Numbered from the stretch's first letter, positions 46,342 through 58,011 are shown. The stretch: 64,000 nucleotides of DNA from Thysanoteuthis rhombus (GCA_963457665.1 OY735213.1:55930293-55994292); one strand, 5' to 3'. Notes: generated by a model not told the origin, from the letters alone. A program made the numbers and translations.

Positions 46342-46552
46342 CGGGGGTGTCAAACTCATTTATCAAGGCGAGCCAAATCAGTGAGTACGCAGTATGCAGA
46401 CCAGATAACATCACTATGAGCAATTCACAATCACATATTAGGTGAGTAATTTAAAAATGAGAAATGTGGATTTATCTTACTCTTGTGCTCGCATGAAGCT
46501 CTTAAAAAACAAACAAATACACTGCCTGTAGGCCACATGTTTGACACCCCTG
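46342..46552 (+). mobile_element. Short hAT-type element (gggtgtcaaac ends)
   Basis: It starts cgggggtgtcaaac and ends gtttgacacccctg, an inverted repeat with one difference. Flanking words gtacaggc (46334-46341) and gtataggc (46553-46560) match at 7 of 8 positions, an 8-bp target duplication. CAGGGGTGTCAAAC ends are known from non-autonomous hAT elements in many animals. The interior (211 bp in total) holds no transposase. Confidence 0.85.
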
Positions 46553-46882
46553 GTATAGGCCAAATAAATTGTGCCTGCCAAAATGATTTTCACTTTTTTT
46601 TCATCTGTTCTTTACCAATGTTATTTAATGACAATAACACATCTTGTACTTGTGTTTAATATTATTATCTTTAGGTATGTTGTAGTTTTTTCTCAATTCA
46701 TCCTATTAGGTTTTCGCAATTTTATTATTTATTTTAATTATTTCCTTACATAATAATCTAATGAGATTACATTAAAACTGGTATTTGTTGAAAAGTTACA
46801 GTAAAAAGAGAGCTAGTTTAGTAAGAGTTTGGTCTTTATTTCTCATTCTTTCTACTTTTTTCCTTCCTTTTTCTATTCACAT

Positions 46883-46888
<6 letters not shown>

Positions 46889-46957
<69 letters not shown>
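46889..46957. repeat. (AT)34 microsatellite
   Basis: Pure AT tract of about 69 bp, among the longest in the window. Confidence 0.97.
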
Positions 46958-47009
46958 TGATCCTTCATCATTAAATACATTTTTGGGGTAACTTATCTAA
47001 TTAAGCCCG

Positions 47010-47690
47010 GGTTTCAAAAAATTGAATATGTAGAATAAAATGACATCCATATACAATACATTATGATCATACCCTATGTAAAATAACAAACTACATGTAT
47101 GACATAAGCTATGTATTAAAATCAAAGCTGAACGGGAGGTGGTGTTAAATCAACACTGCTGGGGTGCTGTGTTTGTATAAGCGTTTTGTTGTTAAAATCC
47201 CTAAAACAGTTACATAGTAAAGAACTGGTGATCCCAACAAGAGAAAATTCACACATAGTACAATATAAAAAAGTATGTATATCATTAAAAAAACACTGAA
47301 GAAAATTACATGAAATACATTAACAGATATTGGGAAGTGGAAAACTGAAATGACACACTAAATTTTTTTAATGTTTAGTTTTAAAGCTGTAAACCTGTTT
47401 AGAATATAAAGACTTTATAGCTTTTTGCACTAAATATATGAATATTTCATTTCAGTCAATTATTTCCTAATATCTGCTTATGTAATTATCTTCAGTGTTT
47501 TTATATTTGATATTATGGTACTATGTGTAAATTTTTCTGTTTGGGATCATCAGTTGTTTACCATGTAATCATTTCTGGGATTTAAAAACAAAACTTATAC
47601 TAAAATGGCTCCCCAGCAATGCTGATCAAACACCCCTTCCCCTTAAGCTATGATTTTAATATTTTTAAGATTCATTTTATTATTTTCAAG
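47010..47690. repeat. Family G foldback element, copy 1
   Basis: The left arm (about 47113-47370) and right arm (about 47430-47662) are reverse complements at moderate identity. They share gctggggtgctgtgtttgta-like, gtgatcccaac, cacatagta, aaaaacactgaagaaaattac and cattaacagatatt blocks. The left flank (catccatatacaatacatta) matches the inverted right flank of copy 2, so the full unit is longer. Both arms carry CTGRTGA...GAAAA (47231 plus strand, 47553 minus strand). A related arm lies downstream of the Penelope relic, so these may be inverted terminal repeats of Penelope-like elements. Confidence 0.75.
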
Positions 47691-48278
47691 GCCATGTCAT
47701 AATATGTGTATACATCAGTGTGTGCACATGATAAGTGCCCCAAGAATCATTTTTGAAAAACTGTTATTTTTGTTATATTCTGAGCTACAATGCTCATTTT
47801 TTTTTATTTTAAAGCTTGAACATTTTGCAATATAGTGTTCAGGTTTCAAAATAAAATGAAAACTGATCATTCATTGTAGCTCTGTAAATAATGAAATTAT
47901 AAACTTGAAAAAAAGATGGTTCATTGAGTCCTTATCCCGTGTGGACACTCATATATATGTATATACAAGTAATTTCTTATATAATACTGTCAGATGAATT
48001 CTGATCCACATCCATACATTGATCATATTGTTGACATTGAAAGTCAATGAATAGAAGAGAGATACAAGGAACTTTTAATTACAGCTCACTCACACAAAAA
48101 CTGGAAAGATTTTTTTTGACCTTCAACAACATGGTTCTCTTCTCACACCAGCTTAGACCTTTTGTTTGAGACACTTATAAATCCGTTATGTTTAATTAGA
48201 AAGTGAATAGCGTCATCATGAATTCAGGAATCACATAGATAGCTGACCTGGGAACTTCTGAATTGATGATAATCATGC

Positions 48279-48315
48279 ATTTCTGAAGAAGTTAGTTTGG
48301 ACAAATGAAACATGT
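48279..48315 (+). other. CTGAAGA...GAAAC motif in an unclassified repeat
   Basis: ctgaagaa (48283-48290) followed by gttagtttggacaaat and gaaacatg. It has the same spacing class as the other hammerhead-like signatures, but no clear stem II. Confidence 0.35.
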
Positions 48316-48414
48316 TAAATTTAATAAAGAAAGCTCATCTGAAAGCTCATCTTTGGCTTTCCAAATTGTCTTTTTAATATGATAAATATATGTATATTTT
48401 CATCATCATCAGTT

Positions 48415-48705
48415 CCCGCCTCCATCCATGATGAGCGTGATTGTGCTAATCTCTGCTATGTCTTACCCGCAAACTTCTCTATCATCTCTCCATCTTGCAC
48501 CTGGTCTTCTTCTTTTCTTGTTCTTACTGCCCCACAGCAACAATCAGTTAGCCTTTAGCTCCATCTGTTGTCCCTTCACCTTGCTCTGTGGATTGCCCAT
48601 ATCCATTTTCATTGCTTTATTAGTATGATATCCTTCACCTTGATCCTCGTTCAGAACCGTGATCTTTTTCTATCATTAAGGGTTATCCCCAACATCTCCA
48701 TTGTC
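48415..48705 (-). pseudogene. LINE reverse transcriptase C-terminal relic
   Basis: On the minus strand: MEMLGITLNDRKRSRF, TRIKVKDIILIKQ, a KWIWA-H-AR area, DNRWS.RLTD and IEKFAGKT-QRLAQS, with several stops. It is the same LINE type as at 41692-42090. It ends in a short gatgatgatg tail (minus strand), the kind of 3' simple repeat typical of RTE-like elements. Confidence 0.8.
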
Positions 48706-49485
48706 GTCTGTGCCTTTCTGACTTTGTGTGTGTGTGTGTCTATACTTATACTGGAGCCTTCTGTTAGTGTGTATGTTTGTGACAAATACTATGTGAGGTT
48801 AACCTTGGAGACCATTTAAAGTCACCAGATGTAATTCCTAGCTGTTTGTCCCACTATCATGCTAAAACAATAAGGTTCATTGACCTAATTTTTGGCATGA
48901 AGATTCACAAGTCATTCAGTTGTGACATAGGCTACATGAGTTTGACCGTGAAGGTTATTCATGGTCACCATTTCTACCCGATTGAAGAAATTTCTCGCAA
49001 AATGAAATGAGATGTCTTTGCTATGAAATACAAAAATGTTTTTGACCTCTCTAATGGTAGGGCGAATAAGGTCAATTCATATCAGATAGGTTATGTTGAT
49101 CTCCAAGGTCAATTGTTTTTTTTCCATTTAGCCTAAGGAAAAGGCTAAAGAATAACTTGATTTTTTCTTCAGTTTTGTTTGTAAAACGTGAAACCCTGAA
49201 AATAAATAAAAACAACCTTTTATACTGGTATCCAGTGGAAGGAGCACTGATGCTGTGTAGCCAGAAACCCTGTCAAACTAAGAGACTCCATCATTTGTTT
49301 TATGCATCAGAATGCTTTCTCAGTAACAGCTACTTTTTCATGTGTAAATTGTGTAAATAATCTTCTTTTTTTTTTTTCCATTTGTTGTGTTGCATAAGAA
49401 GAAATATATTACAGAACATTTTTTTTCCTGCCAACTTATGTTCGGACAATTCATTTTACAGCCTCCTTCAAGTGTGACATGATAT
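48706..49485. other. No recognised feature
   Basis: Contains several aggtca/tgacct-like words around 48860-49120, but no gene or repeat family that I can name. Confidence 0.4.
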
Positions 49486-49489
49486 CTGT

Positions 49490-49610
49490 AAGGGAGAAAA
49501 AGATCTTTTTGATGTGATAAATTACACCTGAAGAAGGCTGTTGAATGTATTGGCTGATATATTGTGTGAACATCAAAGATAGGAAGAAGAGATTGGATTG
49601 TCTGAACAAA
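49490..49610 (+). repeat. Family F repeat, copy 1
   Basis: acctgaagaaggctgttgaa then tgtattggctgatata matches, in order, the inverted sequence at 62373-62405 and its flanks. In that copy the second half reads ggcggaaacgtctggtg. Confidence 0.55.
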
Positions 49611-49664
49611 AGTTGGTATGTTAATGTCTCTTTCCAGAGTTATAGACAATATTTTTTCCTATGT

Positions 49665-50107
49665 GGAAACTGTCGAATGAAACTATCAACGGATTCTTTT
49701 CAGTTTTCGACTTGGTCCAGCTGGCTTGCAGTGTATGTATCACACATATAGGGCGTACCAGTTGTGCTAGAGGATTGCAATTTTTAACATTCACTCTTCA
49801 TTATCCCTAGAAAAAAAACGTTTCATTTTGTTGTTTTGTTTTTTTAATCTCTAAAAAGTTTTTTTATGGTGTGTGTGGGGGGGAATTCCAATGCTAAATA
49901 GATCCCCTAGTTTCTTGTCCAGCAGTATTCATGTTTATTTTTGGAAAATTCAGACATTTTTTTAGTCATTACTACTCAACAAAAGCTGGGAGAAGTAACT
50001 TCTTCATTGATTAGCCCTTTTTTAATTTTTTTTATTGATCACCCCAAACATGGCATGTGGCTGCAGTCATGAGACGGTTTCTACTGAATAACTAACCAGA
50101 CCTATTT
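49665..50107 (+). repeat. Family A repeat
   Basis: Starts aaactgtcgaatgaaactat and ends gaataactaaccagacctat, with internal blocks in order. Confidence 0.75.
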
Positions 50108-50164
50108 GAAGTTATTTTTTTCACCAGTCAATGCCAAGTATTCCTGCTTGTCCATGTACGTATG

Positions 50165-50440
50165 GATGTTGAATCTCTGTCTTCAGACAGAATTTCGTCC
50201 TTGACAAACAAAAATTTGGCAGTGCAAAAATCTCGAACTTAGCCCTAAAGTGCTTGGAACATTTGACCATTTTAAGCATCTTTTGGATTTTTGGGGGCCA
50301 TTTTTTTGCCATTTTTGGCTATTCTTTTTATCATTAATGCTTTTTAGCCGTCGACTAGCTTGAAAATATTTTTTGGGTTGACAATACTAAGTATCAGTCT
50401 AGGAGATTTTTTTTCTGCTGACACCCTGTATATATGTCTT
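50165..50440 (+). repeat. Family D repeat, long version
   Basis: gacaaacaaaaatttggcag, then gccatttttggctattct, then tgggttgacaatactaag, then ctgctgacaccctgtata. It aligns with 20690-20940 along its whole length. Confidence 0.6.
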
Positions 50441-51190
50441 GCACAAACAAGAGAGAGTCACAGCATGACTTGCCACTCAAATGATGTGGAATGCACAATC
50501 TCTTCAGATTTGGTGCCAAAAAAGATTTCCCTCTTGGGTTTACCAACATATTTCCTGCTTATGATTACAAGTAGTTGGGATATATAAATATCATGAAACT
50601 ATTTTTATCCTCTGTTTGATCTGGTAACATTAATAAAGATAAGTATGCATTTATTTCATAACCACAGGGTTTTATTTTGAGCTACCACACACAAAAAGCC
50701 AAAGATTTTATGACAGGAATAATGCTTATGTTAGATTCTGCAATGCAAATTGACATACTATAAGGAAAGGGGATTTTTCACTGCTCTCTTGATATTTTCA
50801 TCTTTTATTCATTTATCTGAGAAAAAAGAAAATTCATTTTAGATGTCTCCACACATCTACATTCAACTCTTGTTGGTCAGTTGGTCCTGCTTATGTTAAA
50901 CAATGGAAATAGGAAGGAAGGAAGAGATGTGATATCATTAATGCTATGATATGATAAAATGTGGGATTTTGTCATTTTTGTACTCAAAAAAAACATTTAC
51001 AATTTCCGTGTTGCAATGTTTTTCAATTGATTCAAAGAAAGACTATTTGCTCTTCCTCTTCCTCCTCCTCCTCCTCTTCGTACTACCACCACTGACTTGT
51101 CATTGAACTTTTGGTTCTCGGTTTTACTTATCAAGGTAAGCTAGAATTTGGAATCAATTTTTTAAATTAGTACTGATATTTTCTTATCAG
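50441..51190. other. No recognised feature
   Basis: A TCC-rich tract lies near 51050-51080. Otherwise no recognisable gene or family. Confidence 0.4.
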
Positions 51191-51192
51191 AT

Positions 51193-51410
51193 TTTAGGAT
51201 CTATTGTTGGACATGGGCCTTCCCCAAGTAAGTGTATGACATTGGGGAGGCGATGAGCTTTACCCTGCCACATTGACCCAAGATGTGGATACATGCCTTT
51301 CCCTAGGACATTGGTGCAAAGTGAACTCAAACTGTCTTGGCTGCAGCTTGAACTCAGCTTGCCACTCCTATTCTTTGTGTTTTCAACTACTTGGCCACTC
51401 ATACTTATAA
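51193..51410 (-). mobile_element. tRNA-derived SINE with A and B boxes
   Basis: The minus strand reads agtggccaagtagttgaa (A-box-like), then 30 bases later gagttcaagctgcagcc (B-box-like), then the shared body ttcactttgcaccaatgtcc. It ends cttggggaaggcccatgtc then caacaat. That end resembles the last codons and 3' end of the LINEs here (compare 61853-61880), which would fit a LINE-derived SINE tail. An ATC tract (51413-51428) follows on the plus strand. Confidence 0.6.
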
Positions 51411-51534
51411 TCATCATCATCATCATCAGTTTTTTAGCATCCGTTGTTAAACATAAACCTTCCCATAATTTACCAGTATTGGGAAGATCTATTATGGGTG
51501 TCATGGAACCAGTACTTTCTGAACTTGTCTAGTT

Positions 51535-51960
51535 TGTCTCACTATCTTATATTCGGCCAGCCAGGATTTCACGTATGATTTCTGGAGGTCTACATCATAA
51601 GTTGATACATGGCCATCCCATTGCCATTTGAGTTTGCTAATGGTTTCTATAATGTCTCTTACACCTGATTTTCCTCTAATATACGGTGCTGTCTTATGAT
51701 GTTGAGCATGATCCTCAGATTGAGGGGCAATCTTTTGGTGAGGTTCCATGTTTCAGCTCCATGGGGGACTATCGGAAAGATGCATTTGTTGCATAGCCCT
51801 CTTTATAGAACTGATAGGAAATTCTTGTTCATGAAGTTAGACTTGCTCTACCAAAAGCTTTCCGACCTTGAGTGATTCTCTGCTTGATTTCTTCTTCTTT
51901 TGAAGATTTCATGGAGATTCATTGTCTTAGGTAGATGTAGCAGTCTACTTTCTTCAGCTC
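51535..51960 (-). pseudogene. LINE reverse transcriptase C-terminal relic, second subtype
   Basis: The minus strand carries EEIKQRITQGRKAFGRASLT. After broken segments come KSGVRDIIETISKLKWQWDG and HVSTYD. The order EEIK.RI..G..AFG, (KT)GV.DIIE.I.KLKW.W.GHV matches the same broad LINE group as the other relics, but a different subfamily. Stops and shifts show that it is inactive. Confidence 0.8.
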
Positions 51961-52745
51961 TGCGTTTTCAATTTTGATTGTTATGTTTAAAAAAAAGGTA
52001 CTTATGTCATTTATCATCAAAGGACATTTAGCTTGAATTTTGGGATCTACTTTTTGAAAATTTGCTCAAACACTTCGTGTAGACATTTTTTTAGATCTTT
52101 TAAGTTTGGATGAACATTGACTCTTTTACTTTGACCAACACTAATGTCACTGTGCTTATAGTAACATTGATAAGATATAAATAGTTGAATGAAGAAAACC
52201 GTTGAAGTCTAAAAACCAAAGATAAATATGAAATAGCTAAGTAAAAGAAGCATATCCTTGCACTGTGTGTTTTACCAGCTGTAGAAATAGCTTTCTTGTT
52301 TAGGATCTGGTAGAAGGAAAATCTATTTTTATTTTGGTCTATGTTCTTGTTCTTCTGGCATTTGGCCAAAAACCTGTCAATGTCTGTTGTCTTCCTGCTT
52401 CTCTTTTCCCAAAAAATATTCAGACAAATAAGACGAGAAAAGAAGAGGGAAAAATAACTGTATAGAAAGAGTCTTGCTACCGCAGTCAATAATTGAACAA
52501 CTGTAGCGTCCAAATTTGAAGCCGTGTAAAAAAAGAAAAAAAAGAAAAAAAAAAAATTCCATCTAAGAATAAATATGGTCAGATTAAAATCTATTTATAA
52601 CATCACTGGCATTTCAATCTAATCTAGCTAGATCCAACATCAAAATAGCTAAATTTTATCACAACTCAATTATAACTTGGTTGGCTTTCTAGGACCTTAA
52701 TCCCCACATAGTAGAGAGGTTGCCTGTAGTCACTTCTTACGGTAT
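51961..52745. other. No recognised feature
   Basis: A 137-codon minus-strand frame (52100-52513) has no motif that I can place and is rich in F, L, S and K. It may be chance. Confidence 0.4.
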
Positions 52746-52747
52746 CA

Positions 52748-53010
52748 TCCCCATCATCAGCTAGCAATCAATGTCCACTACTTTCACGGCTAAATCCATG
52801 CTGACTGTGAATGTGCTAACATCTACCATGTCTTATTGGCAAACCTTCCAATCTGATTTCTCGGTCTATGTCTGGTATTCTACTTTGCTATCTTTTGAGC
52901 ACCAATCTGTTAACCATTTTGTATCATCTGTTATCCCCCATTCTTGCTATATGTGCTGCACATCTCCATTTTACTGCTCTCAGATTCATGTTGATCTTTT
53001 CAACTAAGAC
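52748..53010 (-). pseudogene. LINE C-terminal relic, downstream part
   Basis: On the minus strand VKWRCAAHIARMGDNR is readable, followed by degraded WRDE-like and QQW-like parts. It ends next to gatgatgggg. The matching upstream part lies at 53595-53760 and about 0.55 kb has been inserted between them. Confidence 0.7.
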
Positions 53011-53343
53011 ATAAGTTGACAGTTCTAAGACTGTCAGAAATATCCTGTTAAGACCATATTTAAGTAGGATAACCGTGTTAGTAAGGAATTAAGAAATCTG
53101 AAAAGAGAGTGGTCAAAGAGAGATAGGCAGCAGTCTTTGCAAAGAAAGAAAGCTGTCACCTTAATAAGAGGGGGGATATTAAGAGAGAGAAAGCATTGGT
53201 GAAGATAGAAAGATATGACATCAACAGTGATCAAAGAAAGGAATATTTCTATCTTTTCAACACCACACATCATATTCCCTTTTAAAAAAATCAATTCTTT
53301 GGATAAAAGATAGTACAAAAAAGATAAGACTATGCAATGGTTA

Positions 53344-53346
<3 letters not shown>

Positions 53347-53410
<64 letters not shown>
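53347..53410. repeat. (AT)n microsatellite
   Basis: Pure AT tract of about 60 bp within the segment that splits the LINE relic. Confidence 0.97.
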
Positions 53411-53594
53411 GTTTATTTTACCTTTTTCTTTTTACAATGAATTATGCTGCATTTCAGATGATATTTTTTGTTTTATTTTTTTGATGCAGAGATTATTCAT
53501 TTTAATGGATTAATTTGAAAACTTAATTGGAAAGAAATAGTTCTATCACAGAAACAAATGTCAAAAACTGTACGTACAACATCACAGTTTTTTA

Positions 53595-53760
53595 ACCATC
53601 TGTTCTTTTTTATATCTTTGATCTATTCCTAGCAATCTTCTCTCCATTGCTCTTTGTGTGATTCTAAGTTTATTTTCAAGTGATCTTGTTAGTTTCCGTA
53701 TTTCACATCTGTAAGTCATTGCTGGTATTATACATTCATTGTACACTTTGTTTCAAATAT
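53595..53760 (-). pseudogene. LINE C-terminal relic, upstream part
   Basis: On the minus strand YNECIIPAMTYRCEIRKLTR and SLENKLRITQRAMERRLLGI are well kept in one frame. They match the conserved block of this LINE group that comes just before the KW-W-AGH part seen at 52748-53010. The better preservation suggests a younger copy. Confidence 0.85.
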
Positions 53761-53974
53761 AAAGGGCTTTTCAGTGTGTCTCTATTTATAGCAAATGCTT
53801 TTCAACCAATTACGTTGTTTTATTTCACTTTCTCGGTCTTTCACCAACTTTATACGTAATCGATTCTCTTATAGGCAGCTAATAATCTAAATAATTAATA
53901 TCCCAATCTTTGATTGAGTCTTGTATTCTTTTCAGTAGGTAATATTTTTATTTACTGAGCTTAGCCTAGTCTGA

Positions 53975-54075
53975 CACAAGGCTACAAAAGTGGAAAACCC
54001 AGTGAAAATTGAACTTGCTCCATAGTAAACAGACTGACTTGCTAACCACTACTATATGATGATGCTACCTAACTT
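53975..54075 (-). mobile_element. tRNA-like SINE fragment
   Basis: The minus strand reads tagtagtggttagcaagtc (A-box-like) and then gcaagttcaattttcactgg (B-box-like) about 20-25 bases later. No cloverleaf is visible. Confidence 0.45.
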
Positions 54076-54149
54076 TTCCAGTGTAAAAAATGCTTATAGA
54101 TATCCACATACAAAGGTACCTCCTATAGCAAATAATCAATTTCTACCAA

Positions 54150-54770
54150 CATCATCAAACTACTTGTATAAAATAAGCTGTATATCAAAATCATAGCTGG
54201 GGGGGGGGTGATCAACACTGCTGGGGTGCTATGTTTGTATAACTGCTTTGTTTTTAAAATCCCCAACACGTTAACATGGTAAACAACTGATAATCCAACA
54301 AGAGACAATATACACAAAGTTGCATGATAACAAAGTATATATAAAACATTAAAAAAACACTGAAGAAAATTACATAAATTACATTAATAGATATTAGGAA
54401 ATAAATGACACAAAAAACTTTGGAAAAGTTTTCTATGTGCTTAACGTTTAAAGTTATATACATATATATGTGTGGGTGTGTGTCTAGAAAGGCTTAGCAG
54501 CTTTAAACAATAGATTTCCCAAATTCATGACATTTCAGTCAATTATTTCCCTTGTCGGGATCATCAGTTAAACAGCTCTTAAATTAACATGGCTCCCCAG
54601 CAGTGTTGATCGAATACCACCTCACCTTAAGCTAAGATTTTAATATATAGCTTTATTTTATTATCTCTTAGAGCTATATTATGGTCTGTTATTATACATA
54701 GGGTATTATTATAATGTATTGAATATGGATGTTATTTTATATTACACATCATTTGATTTTTCTGAAACAT
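54150..54770. repeat. Family G foldback element, copy 2
   Basis: The left arm (about 54157-54440) and right arm (about 54510-54640) repeat the copy 1 layout: ctgctggggtgctatgttt at left, and catggctccccagcagtgtt at right. The right arm lacks the middle third that copy 1 has. Beyond it, the right flank to about 54750 is the inverse of the left flank of copy 1 (catccatat and acccta blocks). The minus strand has ctgatgatcccgacaagg then gaaat at 54546-54567. Confidence 0.75.
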
Positions 54771-54774
54771 ATGG

Positions 54775-55049
54775 CTTACTTGTATATATGTTACCCCTCA
54801 AAAACATATACATATATTCATTTATACTTCATAATATATCTTCAGTTCATAAGAATACAAGAAGAAAGAAATCGAAAACAGATTTTATCCATTGATGTTT
54901 AATAACAGTGCTCAAAATTCAACACAGCGAATAGAGCTATTCATTTATAAAGAAAATAAAAATAAGTATGTATACCTGGTGAATGTTAACATTTCCTGCC
55001 TAATGCGCTCATCAGCAATTGGCAATGTAAGTTTTATTTTATTCTATTT

Positions 55050-55080
<31 letters not shown>

Positions 55081-56191
55081 CTCACACACACACATTTCTG
55101 AAGATAGATTTCAGTTTCTGGTACTTGTTATCTGTTACATCATTTTTGTTAATTTCCTTTTTTTTTCTCTTTCTTTTTTCACTAAAAGAGGAATTTTCTA
55201 TTAATCCAACAAAAATGTTTATCTCCTAAACTGTTAATAGAGCCCAAATTAATGATCAGATTGTTCTATTATTTTCATGATTTAATTAAAATTCTTTTAT
55301 TCTTTTAATGTTTTTGAAAAATAGCAATTTTATTTTTTTTTTTTTTTTTAAAACGTGAAATAAAATGGGGTCTTGCAGAGCTAAATCAGTTTTTTTCTTT
55401 ATAAATTAGCCTTCCTCTACATTGAAAAAAAGATTCAAGTCACATGTTGTTTAATCATTTTTTATTATTTTCTTCATTCATATGACTGTAAAGAATCGAA
55501 TTATATTACGAGTGAGGATAATGAAAATACTTGGAAAATTTGAAATATTTCTACAATTAATCTCTATCCAGTGTCTTGTTTAAACTCCCTTGAAATTGTT
55601 TCACTTGCTGTGCTGTAATTTCCTTTTGAAAAATGGGGGGTGGGGGGTGCTTGATGTAGAGGGGGGCATCTGTACCTCTTTTTTTTTTCACTCTTTCTAT
55701 CATCCCTATCCCTATCCCCATCCCCGGCCACTCAATCAGCTCCAAATGTGAAACAACATCCAAAACATCTCCACCCTCCCTAGGCCAGAAAAAAAAAATC
55801 GACTCTTCTCTAACCTTTGTCTTCTCTCTCCCTCAGAGCGCTATCATCATCTTCCACCCTCCTCTTGTGTTCCACCTCCCACCCACACTCTCTCTCCACC
55901 TCCTCCTCTTCTTAACTTCATCAATCTTCTAGTTGATGAAGCCATGGAATTCCACAGCCAAAAATCCTTCATAGTTGACAGATCTCTTCCTGTGGTGGCT
56001 GGTTCCCCGCTATCTGTATGCATGTATATCTCTGTGTGTGTGTTGAAGTCTCTGCATCTGTACGTATAACTGTCCTATGTGTGTGTGTGTGTGTGTGTGC
56101 TTAACCTGGGTCTATGCATCTCTGCAAGTAAATGCCTTTCCATCTGTGCATATATTTATCCCAGCTGCGTACTTGTACAATGTGTTCATAT

Positions 56192-56238
<47 letters not shown>

Positions 56239-56530
56239 TTCTGTTCTTGATTATCAATTCTGTCATTTCTGTTCATCTCCATTTGTTAAGAGTTCCTGTT
56301 ACAAGCTAAAGTGTCTCATCATTGCAGACACTGGCCCGACCGAACAACCAACCAACCGGCCCGACCCACAGAACGAACTAATATAAAAAAGCCTCCTTAC
56401 CCATCCCCAATTTATGTACAATAGCTTTAAACTATTGTCAATGTAATATCAGTATCCCCGACCCCACTCTTTATTCTCAGATATCTTTCTTCATCTCTAT
56501 CTCATTAATAACCTCGTCTTTTTCCAAACC
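54775..56530. other. Simple-sequence-rich region without recognised genes
   Basis: Contains AT and CA tracts (55055-55094), a 19-base T-run near 55332, a C/T-rich segment (about 55680-55930), and GT and CA tracts (56078-56235). No gene was recognised. Confidence 0.5.
56078..56235. repeat. (GT)11 and (CA)21 tracts 93 bp apart
   Basis: gtgtgtgt (56078-56099) and cacaca (56193-56235) are mutually complementary, so the 158-bp segment could fold into a hairpin. Confidence 0.9.
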
Positions 56531-56537
56531 ATTTATT

Positions 56538-56972
56538 GGGAACCATCAACCAAAACTGTCAATATAGATTTCTTCAGTTTCTAAGTTAGTCCGTTCAGCT
56601 GGCTCTGTGCGTATCACATATAAAGGGCTGTAGCAATAGAACTGTAATTTTCAACATTTACTCCTTTTTTCTTAATGTTTTGGAAAATTGCCCCCTAAAT
56701 AGTTTTTTTTTTTTTTTTTTTTTTTCAGGGGCAGAGGGTTCAGTTTGCAATGTTTATGCTTAGTTGATTCTTTAGTTTGTGCCCAGCAACATTCACGTGC
56801 GTTTTTTTAGAAAATTCAAACTTTTTAGTGATCACTGCTCAACAAGAGGCGTGCAATGTAACTTATCTATTGCTCACCTCTATTTCCATTTTTACAATTG
56901 ATCATCCCTAACATGTCATGTTGCCAAAAGACCTTGGTCATATGTCGGTTTCTATTTAATGACTAACAAAAA
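56538..56972 (+). repeat. Family A repeat
   Basis: Starts accatcaaccaaaactgtca and ends tttctatttaatgactaac. A long T-run and aagaggcgtgcaatgtaac lie in the expected places. Confidence 0.78.
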
Positions 56973-58000
56973 AAATCTATTTCTTCTTTTCTCTTCTTTT
57001 TGTTTCCATTTCTTTGCTCTTCCCCCCCTCTCTCTCTCTCTCTCTCTGTCCCTCCCCCTCTCCCTCTCTCTCTCTGTCTTCCTTTTTCTCTCATTCCCAC
57101 TTCTCTCATTCCACGAGTTCCCAAAAGGCTACATTCCCACTCTTAAACTTGATCACCATTCATCAGAAACAAGGCGCACACTGATGCATATAGGAAATAG
57201 TTTTGCATGCCTGATTGAGACAGGCAGCCTCTGGCTGGCTGGCTGGCTTGGCCCCTAATTCTCTCCCTTGTGCCCTCTGTCCCCTTTTTTTCATTTCTTT
57301 ATTCCCTCCTCAGCCATCATTTCTCCTGCCCATGCAAACAATACAACTTTGTTTATCACAATGATCAATCATCAACAATGATTCCCCATTCATTCGTAAC
57401 GTTCCACAATATTTAATTGTCTGATTCCTTGCATTTGCACACACGCACATGTGCGTCAACCACTCATCTTTATTTGTACTTATGCTCTGATTTTACAAAC
57501 ATCAAAACAAAATTCTACACTCAATGGAAATCATATAAAATCTTATTTTTGTTGAATTTGGACACAGTGAAAACTTGTTCACAAGTGAGTAGCATCATTA
57601 CAAGTTTGTATATAGATAAAGGATGAGTTTGTAAGTTCTTACTTGCCTTTGTTGCAATGTGTAGTATTGCGTATGCTTTGCTCACTAAAGTTGAATGTTT
57701 GTGAGACAACCATCTCCACACTTGATGAGTGAGAGCTATAAAGTCCAGTAATGGGAAATTTTTACTTTTTTGTTATAAGAGTAATTGGTCGAAATTGTAT
57801 AGTTGTTTAGAGGAAAGCCTGGAGCCTGTTTGCTGACAGATAAGTTCCTAGGCGTATGGACAATGTTCATTGCCACATTAAAATAATTGCTTGAACATTG
57901 TTTTATTATTCTTTTTTTATATAACAATTTATACACTTTTTTTTTTTTACTTCGGAATGTAACCCTATTTAATGATTTGTTTTCTATGAATTATTATACC
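56973..58000. other. No recognised feature apart from a CT tract
   Basis: A (CT)n tract lies at 57027-57080 and a tggctggctggctgg phrase near 57232. Otherwise nothing is recognised. Confidence 0.4.
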
Positions 58001-58011
58001 TCATTTTATGA

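Noticed and set aside
46785..46991. Frame with a long IYIYIY segment
   Set aside because: It is the translation of an AT microsatellite. The similar frames at 41051 and 55055, and the THTHTH frames at 56193 and 59283, are rejected for the same reason.
48860..49130. Cluster of aggtca/tgacct-like words resembling nuclear receptor sites
   Set aside because: The words are short, irregularly spaced and expected by chance. There is no gene or promoter context.
52100..52513. 137-codon minus-strand frame
   Set aside because: No family motif, biased residue use and no neighbouring element. It is kept only as an unannotated interval.
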